The notes under the pieces: generated by a model | Seen by the model: only the letters and a program-made list of their open reading frames with translations | Told to the model about the DNA's origin: nothing | Databases searched by the model: none | Made by a program: the position numbers and the translations under genes | Part shown: positions 54,201-64,000 of the stretch, in pieces | Position numbering within the stretch: position 1 is the stretch's first letter | Layout of the letters: each line of letters begins with the position of its first letter | Assembly (NCBI GenBank): GCA_003008705.1 | Contig: PDUO01000014.1 | Coordinates: 904,696 to 968,695 of the forward strand | Origin: Pezicula radicicola | Taxonomy: Eukaryota > Ascomycota > Leotiomycetes > Helotiales > Dermateaceae | Direction: 5' to 3' | Length of the DNA stretch: 64,000 nucleotides

Positions 54201-57200
54201 TTGAAGTTAATTCAGTCGCTGACTCTGCGGAAGACGCTACGGATAAATGGATAGAGTGCCTTTCACTTGGGACCTGGAGAGTACTATCAAATCCGCTGGA
54301 TTCGAGGATCTTTGTAGAAGTAACCTCGCATGCTGGTGGAGTCTGGGCTCTATTAATCAGTACTATACCTGAATCATCCGAGTCAGAATGTTCAGAACTA
54401 GGTCGTGATGGCGCATCTTCAATGAGAAGAACACGGCCACCATCAACCAGAAGACCACGAGAATTTCTAGCGACGTTGGTTACGACTTCTCGAGAAACAG
54501 TCGCTAGCTTCAAAATAACCAAGTCGAAGTCTGTGTCGACAAGCGACACATCGTAGGTTGGTTTAGTGAGATCGAGCAGGCTGAATTTGGCATTTCCGTT
54601 GGACTCGTACTCCTCCTGAGCACTCATAAGAGCAGTGGCATCCGTAGAAGCGTAATGGTACTCGCGACAAGCACCTCGAGTTGACTTGTCGAAATCTTCT
54701 CCATCAAACCATAGACTAGCCACCTCGCCAGGCACCATGTTGATTTCTATGACCTTAAGATTTGGCTTCTTGTGCGCAATCAAATCAATCATTTGGTGAA
54801 TCCTTCCAGTCGATGGACCGTGGGCAGTAGTCTTAGCATATACCTCATTGATTGGTAGTTGAAGAATGTTGTTTTGTGTGAGGAAAGTAACATCAGGCTT
54901 CCAATCAATACGACTGTAGCTGTGGGCAGCATGTAGATCGGCTTGCGTATCAAGCTTGGAGTAGCGAAGACCCGATACCTTGAAAATGAGTGCACCAGTT
55001 TCTGGGTGGTAGATGGAAGCATTGGACATGAAATTCTTGGTCTCGTCTCGTCTGCCAATGCCGACAAACTCTGAGGAAGTAACCGAGATTCCAACTTCGG
55101 GATGAGCAGTCGTATTGATGATAATACTATCAATCATTGCCGGAACGAGCACTGCATTAACAGTGCTACGGTTACCTTTCCATAGAGAGGGACCAACTGT
55201 TTGGAAACAGCCATCGATACAGACTGGATGCATCGGATATGGTGACTGTTGGTATTCTTCCTCGGGCTCGGTCAAAGAAACGAGAGAACGACTTGTCCGC
55301 TTTCCAGAGAGAGTCTCCACTTCCAACTGCTTCTGGAAAAGAGGACCAAATGCATAGCCTGCGTCATGCATGGCCTTATACCATAAGCGACCTGGTGTTG
55401 GATGCTGGAGAGGAGCAATGAGAGCTTTGTCGGCAACTACAAATGAATTAGCAAAAGTTGTATTTAGAAGTTAGAACACTTACCATCCTTGGTATCCTCT
55501 TCAAGAGTGATAAATCCTTTGCTGTGCTCAGTCCAAGTATCACCAATTAATGAAGAAACCTTCCATTCATGCCATGAATCCTTAACACCAGGACATGGAG
55601 TGACATTAAGCATAATCTTACGGCCCTCGCCATTCTCTTCTAAGACTAGAGCCTTAGGGAATGTGCAATCACGGAGTCTGTAACGGTGTTTGTCTGGTAC
55701 TGGCGTGTCATCGATCATGTGAATCGCGGCTCGCTTTTGGTAAAGACCTTCAACAGCCATGGCTATGAAAGCGGCAGCAGGGAAGACAATCTCGTGACCC
55801 ATTTTATGATCCTTCAACCAATGCAAGTCTTCAACGCGAAGATTCTTCTTCCACGATGGTGCAGTCCAAGATGTGCCTAAAATCTTTGTGCCAATCAAGT
55901 CGTGGTGAGGGAACTTTCTATATCGCCAATCCTTGCTGGCTTCGTTCTCATACCAGTACTTCGTAGAATGGTTCCAGACATAGTTAGGTAAATCGACAAT
56001 AACCGCAGGTGCCTTTGCCTCGTCATCTGTTACATCCTCATTAACCTTGGAGAAGTCAATGGATCCTCCAGCAATGAAGATTTTGCCAGCAACGTCAAAC
56101 AAAGCCTTGATGGCATCAGATCCTCTACTTGAAGCCGCACAGTACTGTACTTTGTCGCCTTGGCTTCCCAACGCCTTTTTGATTTGTGCGACGGGACCAG
56201 CAAGAGCACCGCTGGGGCCTATCTCAATGAGGAAGTCAGGTGCATCCTTTCCTGCAAGCATTTGGCTAGCGGCCTCGTCAAAGCGGACAGGCGAGACCAT
56301 ATTGGCCTTCCAGTAGTCAGAGTTGACAGCGCAATCAAGCAACTTTCCGGTGACAGAAGAGAACATGGAAACCTTTTCGCTGCCTTGGAGAGGTGCTCCG
56401 CAATTGTCTTTGAGGAGACCCTCGTAGTTTTCGGCAATGTCGGCCATGAACGTAGAATGGTAAGCGAGGTTGACTTGTAACATTCGGGCGAAGTGCCCAT
56501 CCGCCTTGACCTTAGCCATGACTTCTTCTAATGCAGAAACCTGGCCTGATAGTGTAACGCTGTTGGCACTATTGTAACATCCAATGTGGACAAGACCTGC
56601 TGAGTCTTTGATATACTCCTGAACTTTCTCGCTGCCAAGTCCAACTGCCATCATTCCAACAGAGGCTTTAGTATCATCTTGGCAATTGGTAGAAGCTTGA
56701 CCTCTGAAGTATGCAATCTTGATTGCCTCTTCGGGAGTCAATAAGCCAGCAGCACAGGCAGCAGCGATTTCACCTGAGGAGTGACCCACAACGCTCATGG
56801 GATCAACACCCCAACCCTGGATAACTGATAATATGGCAAGCTGAAGCGCAGTGCAAAGTGGTTGAGAAAACTCTGGGTTGCGAAGGTGCTCTCCTGTGCG
56901 CGATTCTGTGAGCTCGGCAAGCAGCGACCACGTGGGAGGCGTAGGCAGAGCTTGAAGAACATCATCGAGATGCTGCAACAATAGCTTTGTGGCGGGAAAC
57001 TTCTCGACGATTCCTTTACCCATTTGAGACCACTGGGCGCCTTGGCCGGTGAAAACAAATCCAATCTTAGGAGCATCAGTGTTCTTCTTGCCGAAGACAA
57101 AGGCTCCCTCATCGAGATCTGTATTCTCGGCGACAACATATGCACGATGGAAATGCCGACTTCTTCGCTCTGACAAAGTGTATGCTAGGTCTGGCAACTT

Positions 57201-59010
57201 TACTTTGACACCTATGTTGCTCAAATGCTGATTGATGTTCTTGATGTATGCTTTGAGCGAAGCCTCGTCGTTGGCTGAAAAGACAAGCGTAAATGGTCGT
57301 ACAGGTGCTTCATCAGCAAAGAGATCATCGTAGTCTGTGATGAATGAGGAGACGTGAGGGCGGGGAGATTTCTTGACAAATGTCTTGGGGTCGTCGATGA
57401 TGACATGGGCATTGGATCCACCATATCCGAAAGAGTTGACGCTTGCTCGCTTAATAGGTGTGGTAGTAGGCCATGATCTTGTTGTCCTCGAAGGGCTAAC
57501 TTTGAGACTTTTGAAATCAACTAGAATCGAATTAGTCCTTGTTTATTGCCGTTATAAATACAAGTTACTTACTCTTGGGATTTGGAGTAATAAAGGTTGG
57601 GTTGCCAGGGATTTTGCCTTTCTCGATGGCAAGAATCGCCTTCAACAGTCCAGATATGCCGGCTGCGGGCTCCGAATGTCCGACATTGCTCTTAATCTAC
57701 AAGGGAACATATCAGCAACAAAAAAATATAAGAACGCATTTTGGTTTACTTACAGATCCAATGAACAAAGGATTATCTAGCGACCTTGAGGCAGCAAAGA
57801 CGGAAGAAAGTCCATTGACCTCAATTGGATCACCAGCTTGAGTACCTGTGCCGTGGCACTCAACATACGATGTCTCATTGTAATCCGTAATGCCGGCATT
57901 TTTGTAAGCAGCACGGATAGCTCTAGCCTGAGCTTCAGCGCTGGGACTGGCAATACCAGGTGTTCTCCCGTCGCTATTCTGTGCTGAACCTCGGATGATT
58001 GCGCGGATTGGATCGCCGTCTCTAATTGCATCATCGAGACGCTTCAGAATAACAGCATTTGTGGCTTCAGCCTTGCAGTAACCGTCTGCCTTGACATCGA
58101 AGGTATGGCATTTTCCGGAAAGAGAGGCTGCTCCTTTCATTGCTCCCCCATCCATGTTATGTTCTGGGCTGAGATATAGGTTACTAGCAGCGACAATCGC
58201 TCCTGTAATCTCACGCGTATTGAGGTATCGGCAAGCGACATCGACGGCGATCAAACTCCCAGAGCATGCTGTGTCTATCGTGAAACTAGAGATATAAATA
58301 TTAGCAATTGGAAATTTTCAGAAGCCTGATAGGAGCATACCTGGGTCCTTGAATATTAAGAAAATGGCTAATTCTGTTGCTCAAAATCGCACGACCAACA
58401 CCAATTGTTACAGATGGCGGCCTGTCTTCGGGGTCTCTTGCATGTATGTCTGAGTAATCTGTTCCCACAAAGACATTAGCTTATATTTTGAAAAAGAAAT
58501 GGAGTTGTTCCCCTAGCTAAATGAGGAATGGAGAGCAGTCGAAAGCAGTAAAGAGCTCCACTGAAACAATATAGAATGAGGGCGCTTCTTACCAACGGCA
58601 TATGATCCAACGAAGCAGGAATATGGTTGTCCATCCAAAGATTCCAAGCTAATACCGGCGTTCTCCAAGCCCTCGTACACCACTTCAAGAAGTTGGCGCT
58701 GTTGAGGGTCCATGGCAATCGCGTCAACGCGTGAAATACCAAAGAATCCGGCGTCAAAATCCTGAGGGTCAACATTCTCACAGAACATTCCACCAGGGGT
58801 TCTCATGGTCTTCGGTTTGCGAGATCCATCGTGTTGTGTCTTGATATCAAATCTCGAGATTGGGGGGTCATTTTTGGCGATGCCACCGCGCTCAAGGAAG
58901 TCCCAGAGTGCGGTGGGAGAATTGCTTTCTCCAGGAAGGCGACAGGCTAGTCCAATGACTGCAATTGGCTCTTGGACGTAGCCAGAGGAAGGAGGGGCGT
59001 TTTGCTCCAT
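51217..59010 (-). CDS. Highly reducing type I polyketide synthase (KS-AT-DH-psiMT-ER-KR-ACP)
   Basis: Ten exons: 59010-58593, 58458-58341, 58285-57754, 57696-57573, 57520-55484, 55436-53473, 53418-53212, 53151-52661, 52608-52128, 52074-51217. All junctions keep frame; the product is 2409 aa. KS: Cys186 in D-T-A-C-S-G, His323 in H-G-T-G-T and His363 in N-V-G-H. AT: G-H-S-S-G with Ser645. DH: His969 in [10 protein letters not shown] and Asp1151 in [10 protein letters not shown]. Residues about 1290-1420 occupy the place of a C-methyltransferase, but the SAM motif has become [10 protein letters not shown], so this domain is probably inactive. ER: S-A-S-G-G-V-G at 1832-1838. KR: G-G-L-K-G-L near 2041 and Tyr2182 in G-Q-A-N-Y. 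ACP: Ser2359 in G-L-D-S-L. No releasing domain is present. Expected product: an unmethylated, largely reduced linear polyketide, released by a separate enzyme. Confidence 0.95.
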
Positions 59011-60949
59011 CGCGGGGAGTTGTAGGCTGTGGCAGCACTACATAAGATGATTAAGGTTAGGAAAGTTCAATTAACAACCAAAGGCAATCAAACTCATCCA
59101 CGAGAGATGTTGTGTTGAGACAAATCAGGGAGATGTTGGTGGGAAGTTGGAAATTAGAAGATTCTGGTGGTGTTATAAGTTGAGTTTTTGGAGAGCTTCC
59201 GAGCTGTCGAGGTGATAGCAGATAGCAGGACCCACGCCAAATGCAATGAAGCGGAGAAATATGATCACAATCCAATCCCTTTGCATGTAAAGAGCTCAGT
59301 GAATGAGGCCTTCTTACTACAATGGGTGAATAGCAGAAAGTTGGGTGAATACTTAGTGCGTCCGGGACGAAGATACCGGCCAAAGTGGAGTAGCTACAAC
59401 GATGCAACGTACATACGACAGGTCCAAGGTTTCCAAAATCGAGGTCCCCTCATCCGTATGTAGCTACAGAGTATCAAGTCTGGCGTGACTTCCAGTCAGT
59501 CCTGTAAATGCCGGAGATGAACGTCCAGCTAGAATGCCAGAATGCATAGCTCATGGATAGGAACAAGGACAGTTCCAGCTAATCTCTTTTGCTGGTTTCT
59601 CCTCCGCGTACCGTACAGTGAATAGAAAGTCTGGCCGGCCTATATCTCAACGTATCACGCCGTCATGAAACGGAGACGACAGGACAAGCAATATCACGAA
59701 TGCAAGACTCAAGGATACGACATTTCCAACTAGCTGATTACAACGACTTCGGCTGTAAATACAACTGCAGAGTATCAATAAAGTGATTTCAAGTTCAAGA
59801 GCTGGCTCGGCGCGGGTACTTTCATCCTGCAAGAAAGATAGATTATGCACCAACGTACGAACGGACCCACCCCCGTAATTAGAGCTGGTCTCCGAGACAA
59901 GCGACAGAAGCGCGAAATAAGGCAAATGGAGCCGGTCCTCAAGTCCTCACCGACCACCTTGTGACGCTCTCGATGGACAGTTTCCTGCGATGTCTTTTCA
60001 TAGAGCACGGGGTTGGGTCCGAAATAAATACGGGAGGCCGCACCGAAGTCCAAGGTACGCTTGGATTGGATATGCCTTGCAGAAGATCCATGAAGCGTGC
60101 AGCAGCGGCCCGCTATAGACCGTGCCACGTACATCCAGAGTAACGGTCGACATCTGTATGCAACCCTCCCTGCCATCCCCGCTGCCACCCCTGTCCCCTG
60201 AAAAGCCCTTTCCTGACGTGTGTGTTGCAAGCAGCCCTGACAAGTTGGATTCCAGTAGACTGTATAGCCCTATTAGTGTACTAGATGGCCAAATGGCCGT
60301 TGTTCTGGGGGCCCAGCAGTAGGATTACCAACCGCGCGTAGAGAACGCCACAAACCAATTCCATCACCCTCCCGTCCACCCTCAAATCAAGATTGTACTA
60401 CACGAACCAGTTGTTCGGTTTTCTCCGATCTGGATAAGATAAAGAACGATAGATGTCAAGATGTCCAGTAGGCTTCTAGAGCCACTCAGCGCTCAAGGCG
60501 CAAGTACTGGACTGTACTGTACATCCTTCAAAATGTGGGTTAACGATAAATGTGGGTCGATCACCAAAAGGGAAGAAATCCAACTCGCGGTGAGCATAAT
60601 TTCGATTCCTATCAGATGACCAGGCTTATACTCCACACCGGCATTGGATGAACTAGGCGAGAGTTGCTTGTGAGAAACTCTACTTATCCATGTCCCGACA
60701 CCTTTTTGCCTTTCACTGTCAGACGGGGGTCTTAGCTTAGCATCAGTGCATGCAACTAATTGAATCTCGAACAGCAATTCACCAAGGGAACTCCACGAGG
60801 GGATAAAGTACTCCCGTCTTCGTACCAAGCTGCCGGATCGAAACAGAAGCAGGCCAATATCAGTCAAAATCTTACATACCGCAATAATAATAAAAACGCT
60901 GCGAGCTCCTCAAAGCAACACAACCGACAACGCGATACTCCAAATCACC
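59011..60949. promoter_or_regulatory. Divergent 1.9 kb region between the PKS and the hydrolase
   Basis: Presumably contains both promoters. ORFs such as 59775-60230 (minus, 151 codons) are Arg/Cys-rich without family features and were not called. I see no confident binding site. Confidence 0.45.
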
Positions 60950-61942
60950 ATGGCTACTCACGAGAATGTCGAGTTCAAGACGTTGGACGGTCTGACCCTT
61001 AGAGGATGGCTATTTCCTGCGAGCAAGAGAGGTCCTGGTGTTGTTATCACCCCTGGAGTAAGCTGTTCACATCCCTCGCTTTCAATTCCTTACCTTCAAC
61101 TTTGGTACTTTCAATCGGAGTTCTCCGAGTAAGCCCTAACTAGCAAGTAGTTCAATTGTGTGAAGGAAATGTTTGTGCCTGAAGTCGCAGCAGCCTTTCA
61201 AGCTGCTGGGATCACCGCCCTCATCTATGATCCGCGCAGCACTGGTGAGAGTGACGGTATCCCACGGCACGAAATTGACCCAGTGAAGCAGACGGAAGAC
61301 TATTTCGATGCATACACCTTCCTCAGCAGCCGACCAGAGGTGGACTCCAACAAAATTGCATACTGGGGTCAATCATTTTCTGGAACCATTGCCCTATGTG
61401 CAGCCGCACTTGATAAGAGGCCAAAGCTTGTCATTGCTGTTTGCCCATTGCTAGCATTAGAATACGCAAAGGACAAATTTGCCAAGGTTCTGATGAAGAC
61501 CATGAAAGATCGCGAGTCGCAACTCAAGGGAAACAAACCTTTCTATCTGCCAGTCTTGACAGAGAATGGCGATAATCCAGCTGGATTCGGCATAGGTGCG
61601 GATAAGGAAGGCTTCCAGTACATCGTGGGGGCTAAAGCACATGTCGCGCCAAACCATGAGAACCACACTACTCTTCAAACATACTCAAAGATGACTGCAT
61701 GGCAGCCGCTGGGTCTCATGAAATACGTCACACCGACGCCAGTCTTTGTGATTGTTCCAGAATTGGACAAAATCTCACCTCCCGAGGATCAGCTGGCCTT
61801 GTTCGAAAGCTTCACATCGCCGAAGAGAAAGCATATAGCACTGGGCAAGGGCCATTTGAACGTCCTGAGTGGCGAGGATTTCCCGGTGTTAATGAAGATG
61901 CAGGTTGACTTCCTTCATGCAGCGCTAGAGGGCACGTTGTGA
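60950..61942 (+). CDS. Alpha/beta hydrolase of the polyketide-cluster transferase/hydrolase type
   Basis: Two exons, 60950-61057 and 61151-61942, phase 0, with a 93-base intron (GTAAGC donor, CTAAC branch, AGTAG acceptor) give 299 aa. The N-terminus N-V-E-F-K-T-L-D-G-x-T-L-R-G-W, then P-G-F-N-C-V-K-E-M across the splice, Y-D-P-R-S-T-G-E-S-D-G and E-I-D-P-x-K-Q are hallmarks of the small cluster hydrolases that accompany fungal PKS genes, such as the fumagillin polyketide transferase group. The triad is complete: Ser111 in W-G-Q-S-F-S-G, Asp242 in E-L-D-K-I-S-P and His271 in G-K-G-H-L-N. No signal peptide, so cytosolic. Its divergent position next to a PKS without a releasing domain suggests that it offloads or transfers the polyketide chain; this is inference from context. 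A general ester hydrolase is the alternative. Confidence 0.9.
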
Positions 61943-64000
61943 TAGAGGGATGAGAGTTGGAGTTCATTTGGCTCGACTTTGCGAACCGGCCTTCAATGGT
62001 GGTTTCTTGGCGGCTATTGCGGACGGTTTTAGCAAAGGTGGTTGGGACAGACTTTCTTTGGTCCGTTTGTTTGACTGGTGGGCTCATACGGCATACTGGG
62101 TGGTAATCTTTGTCTCATTTGTCTTTTAGACCGGTCATAGAGTGGCAAGTGAAGATGAGGGCTTCGCCATTATTGGCCTAGAATGCGACGGTATCCTAAT
62201 TTGTATGCAAAGAGTCCGATGTAAGGGTTTATTGCCCCGCTCTCCACTCACTCTCCTCGAAGCTTTGTTCAGCTGGTGAACCGGTTCCGCTTTCGGGTGA
62301 TACTCTGCTGACGCTTCCGTTTCCATGACCAACACTTTGGTTGGCGAAGATAACATGTTTGGCAAATATGCAAGACGGCTGGCACTATACTGAACTCCCA
62401 AGGGTCATTGATCCGAAATGGCCGAGGATACTTTTGACATTTTGATGTGAGTAAGTGGGGAGTAGCGGAAAAGGAGAAGAAAAGGAACTTGATGCCCGTT
62501 GGCCTGGGTGTGATGAACGTGGCTGCATATTAGTCGCTATGCAGAAAGGCCCCACGTTCGCCGGCTCGGTCCAGAGCGCATGTTGCATATAATCCACTGC
62601 ACGTGCGGTGACCGAAAAGATGGGATTGCGTGTCGATACACGTGATCGTTAAAATGACCCAGGTGTCGATTTCACAGCTGCCAGGCCATTGACTTATCGC
62701 GACCGAAAATCCGAAGGGCCAAGGGTTATAAGGATCAGGCAGGTCGGGTATACTGAAGTTAACGTGCGGGTTTCGATGTGCGATCAAGGCAGCAAAGCAA
62801 GCCGACAGTATGACTCTCGCCTGTTGGTTGCTTCTGGCATAATACTAGATCCCAAACAAAGATATGTGTGAGCACAAGTTAAACCAACCAAGGCCACCCT
62901 GCGAGATACAAAGGTCATTTTTGTGTCTTGTTGTGGGAGGGTATATAGTGTGGTACCCTGCCTCTGTAAATCAGCTTGAAGAAGCGTCGTGCATGACCAA
63001 GTGGCAGCAGATAAGGTACCTAAAGAATTCACACTTGGTTCTGAAGACGATGCAATTCATAAATGAACCCTTTCCATAAATTGTTCTTCATAGGTAGTAC
63101 ACTACCAATATTAACATGGTGTTGGGTTTTCGCCGAGTAGGATGGAAGTCTGGTGAAAATTGTATGTGGTTAAGTTGCAGCTAGCCATGACTGAAGAAAA
63201 AAGGAATATTCTCGAGGAAGTTTCCAGAGGGGTTCTGGCTTTAATATATGCGTCTGCACAAGTTTCTGCGATCAGAAGGTGGACCTTCCGCATTTGGCGA
63301 GGACGGATAAAAGGCCGTTTGGTCTTGTGCAACTATGCCACCACAAATAACACTGTCATAGCCTCGTGACAGGTAGGTAGTCTACTGTGCCTCAAGTTTC
63401 CTAGCCTAAATGTGGCTCTCGCAGTAAATCGGATGCATCACTTCCAATTACCTATTATACATCTCCTAGCAAGTGGGGAACACTTACTACACGCGGTACA
63501 GTATTACCCAAGGACATGGCATCTGGAACCATTCGTACCTTGCAGATACAACGACCTCGAAACATGGCAACGGGTGTCAGCAATCTTAGCGTCTGGAAAA
63601 GCTGGAAAGGCAATATGACCTCTCATGTGGCCCAGCGGCTGCAGGTACAGCTCTGCCCGTTGACAACCACCCGATGTCCACAAATATCCCAAATTAACCT
63701 GCATAGGCGCTTAATGTTCTCAGAGCGTGAAGTGAGCTCGAGGTATATGTACTAATTAAATAACGCGGTGCTCGTCATCCGAAGGCGTCCTGGCAGTAGT
63801 TGATTCTCGTGTCGATACTGATATTTGGCGCGATGGCATGACAGACTGATTGGTTCAGAGATTGATGTATACTTTAGAAGTCCTACGTCTTGTTAGCTAA
63901 GGCGTGATCAAATCAGTCTAGGAGGCACAACCACTTCAAAATTCCCGTTTTGATGTCACCATTCTTCGGGCCAACACGTTTCTGCAGACGCGACGCGTGA
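61943..64000. other. Intergenic to the window end, no gene seen
   Basis: About 2 kb with only short ORFs under 95 codons on both strands, none with recognisable protein features. No P450, transporter or regulator that would extend the PKS cluster appears on this side within the window. Confidence 0.45.

Noticed and set aside
59775..60230. A 151-codon minus-strand ORF between the PKS and the hydrolase
   Set aside because: Arg/Cys-rich, no family features, sits in a GC-rich divergent promoter region; most likely chance.
1..64000. A CRISPR array or bacterial operon in any part of the window
   Set aside because: The regular 18-base repeats have no unique spacers of constant length, and every recognisable protein gene is fungal with spliceosomal introns or fungal-type domains.
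61943..64000. Further biosynthetic genes extending the PKS locus
   Set aside because: No ORF above about 95 codons and no exon-like blocks with P450, transporter or regulator motifs were found.

Overview
The window looks like part of a filamentous ascomycete chromosome. The protein genes have short introns (about 47-390 bases) with GTAAGT-type donors and CTAAC/CTGAC branch sites, and the families are typically fungal: 2EXR/DUF7730 proteins, a bZIP-DUF3425 regulator, a highly reducing polyketide synthase, a NACHT-TPR protein of the NLR type, RIC8 and RIF1. The mix of families fits a member of the Leotiomycetes best, but that placement is inference; no rRNA or other taxonomic marker is present. 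All exon structures below were joined by hand from splice signals and checked for reading frame.

Left part (1-20 kb). The end of a type-B carboxylesterase gene is followed by an intron-bearing tRNA-Tyr, two small related membrane-protein ORFs, a chromodomain protein, an MPDU1-like PQ-loop membrane protein, a bZIP-DUF3425 regulator, a short-chain dehydrogenase, three 2EXR/DUF7730-type genes (one with four N-terminal copies of a MSFPPKY motif) and Mediator subunit 8.

Middle part (19.7-36 kb). A small ankyrin gene diverges from a long deaminase-MYND gene that has three in-frame stop codons but an otherwise intact frame and splice sites. Then come a secreted rhamnogalacturonan acetylesterase, RIC8 and RIF1 (head to head, sharing a 1.2 kb upstream region) and glucose-6-phosphate 1-epimerase.

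Accessory stretch (36-51 kb). This is AT-rich and gene-poor. It holds a DUF7708-NACHT-TPR gene whose two introns and 3' flank carry an 18-base repeat family (consensus GAGTAACTCACTTGATTT, both orientations), a secreted GH43-like glycosidase, a 401-bp non-autonomous TA-flanked inverted-repeat element (MITE), a 2EXR-like relic, an acidic nuclear-looking protein of unknown function and another 18-base repeat cluster.

Right part (51-64 kb). A ten-exon highly reducing polyketide synthase (KS-AT-DH-inactive MT-ER-KR-ACP, 2409 aa) is divergently transcribed from an alpha/beta hydrolase resembling polyketide-cluster hydrolases/transferases. Together they look like a minimal two-gene biosynthetic locus. 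The last 2 kb shows no gene I can support.
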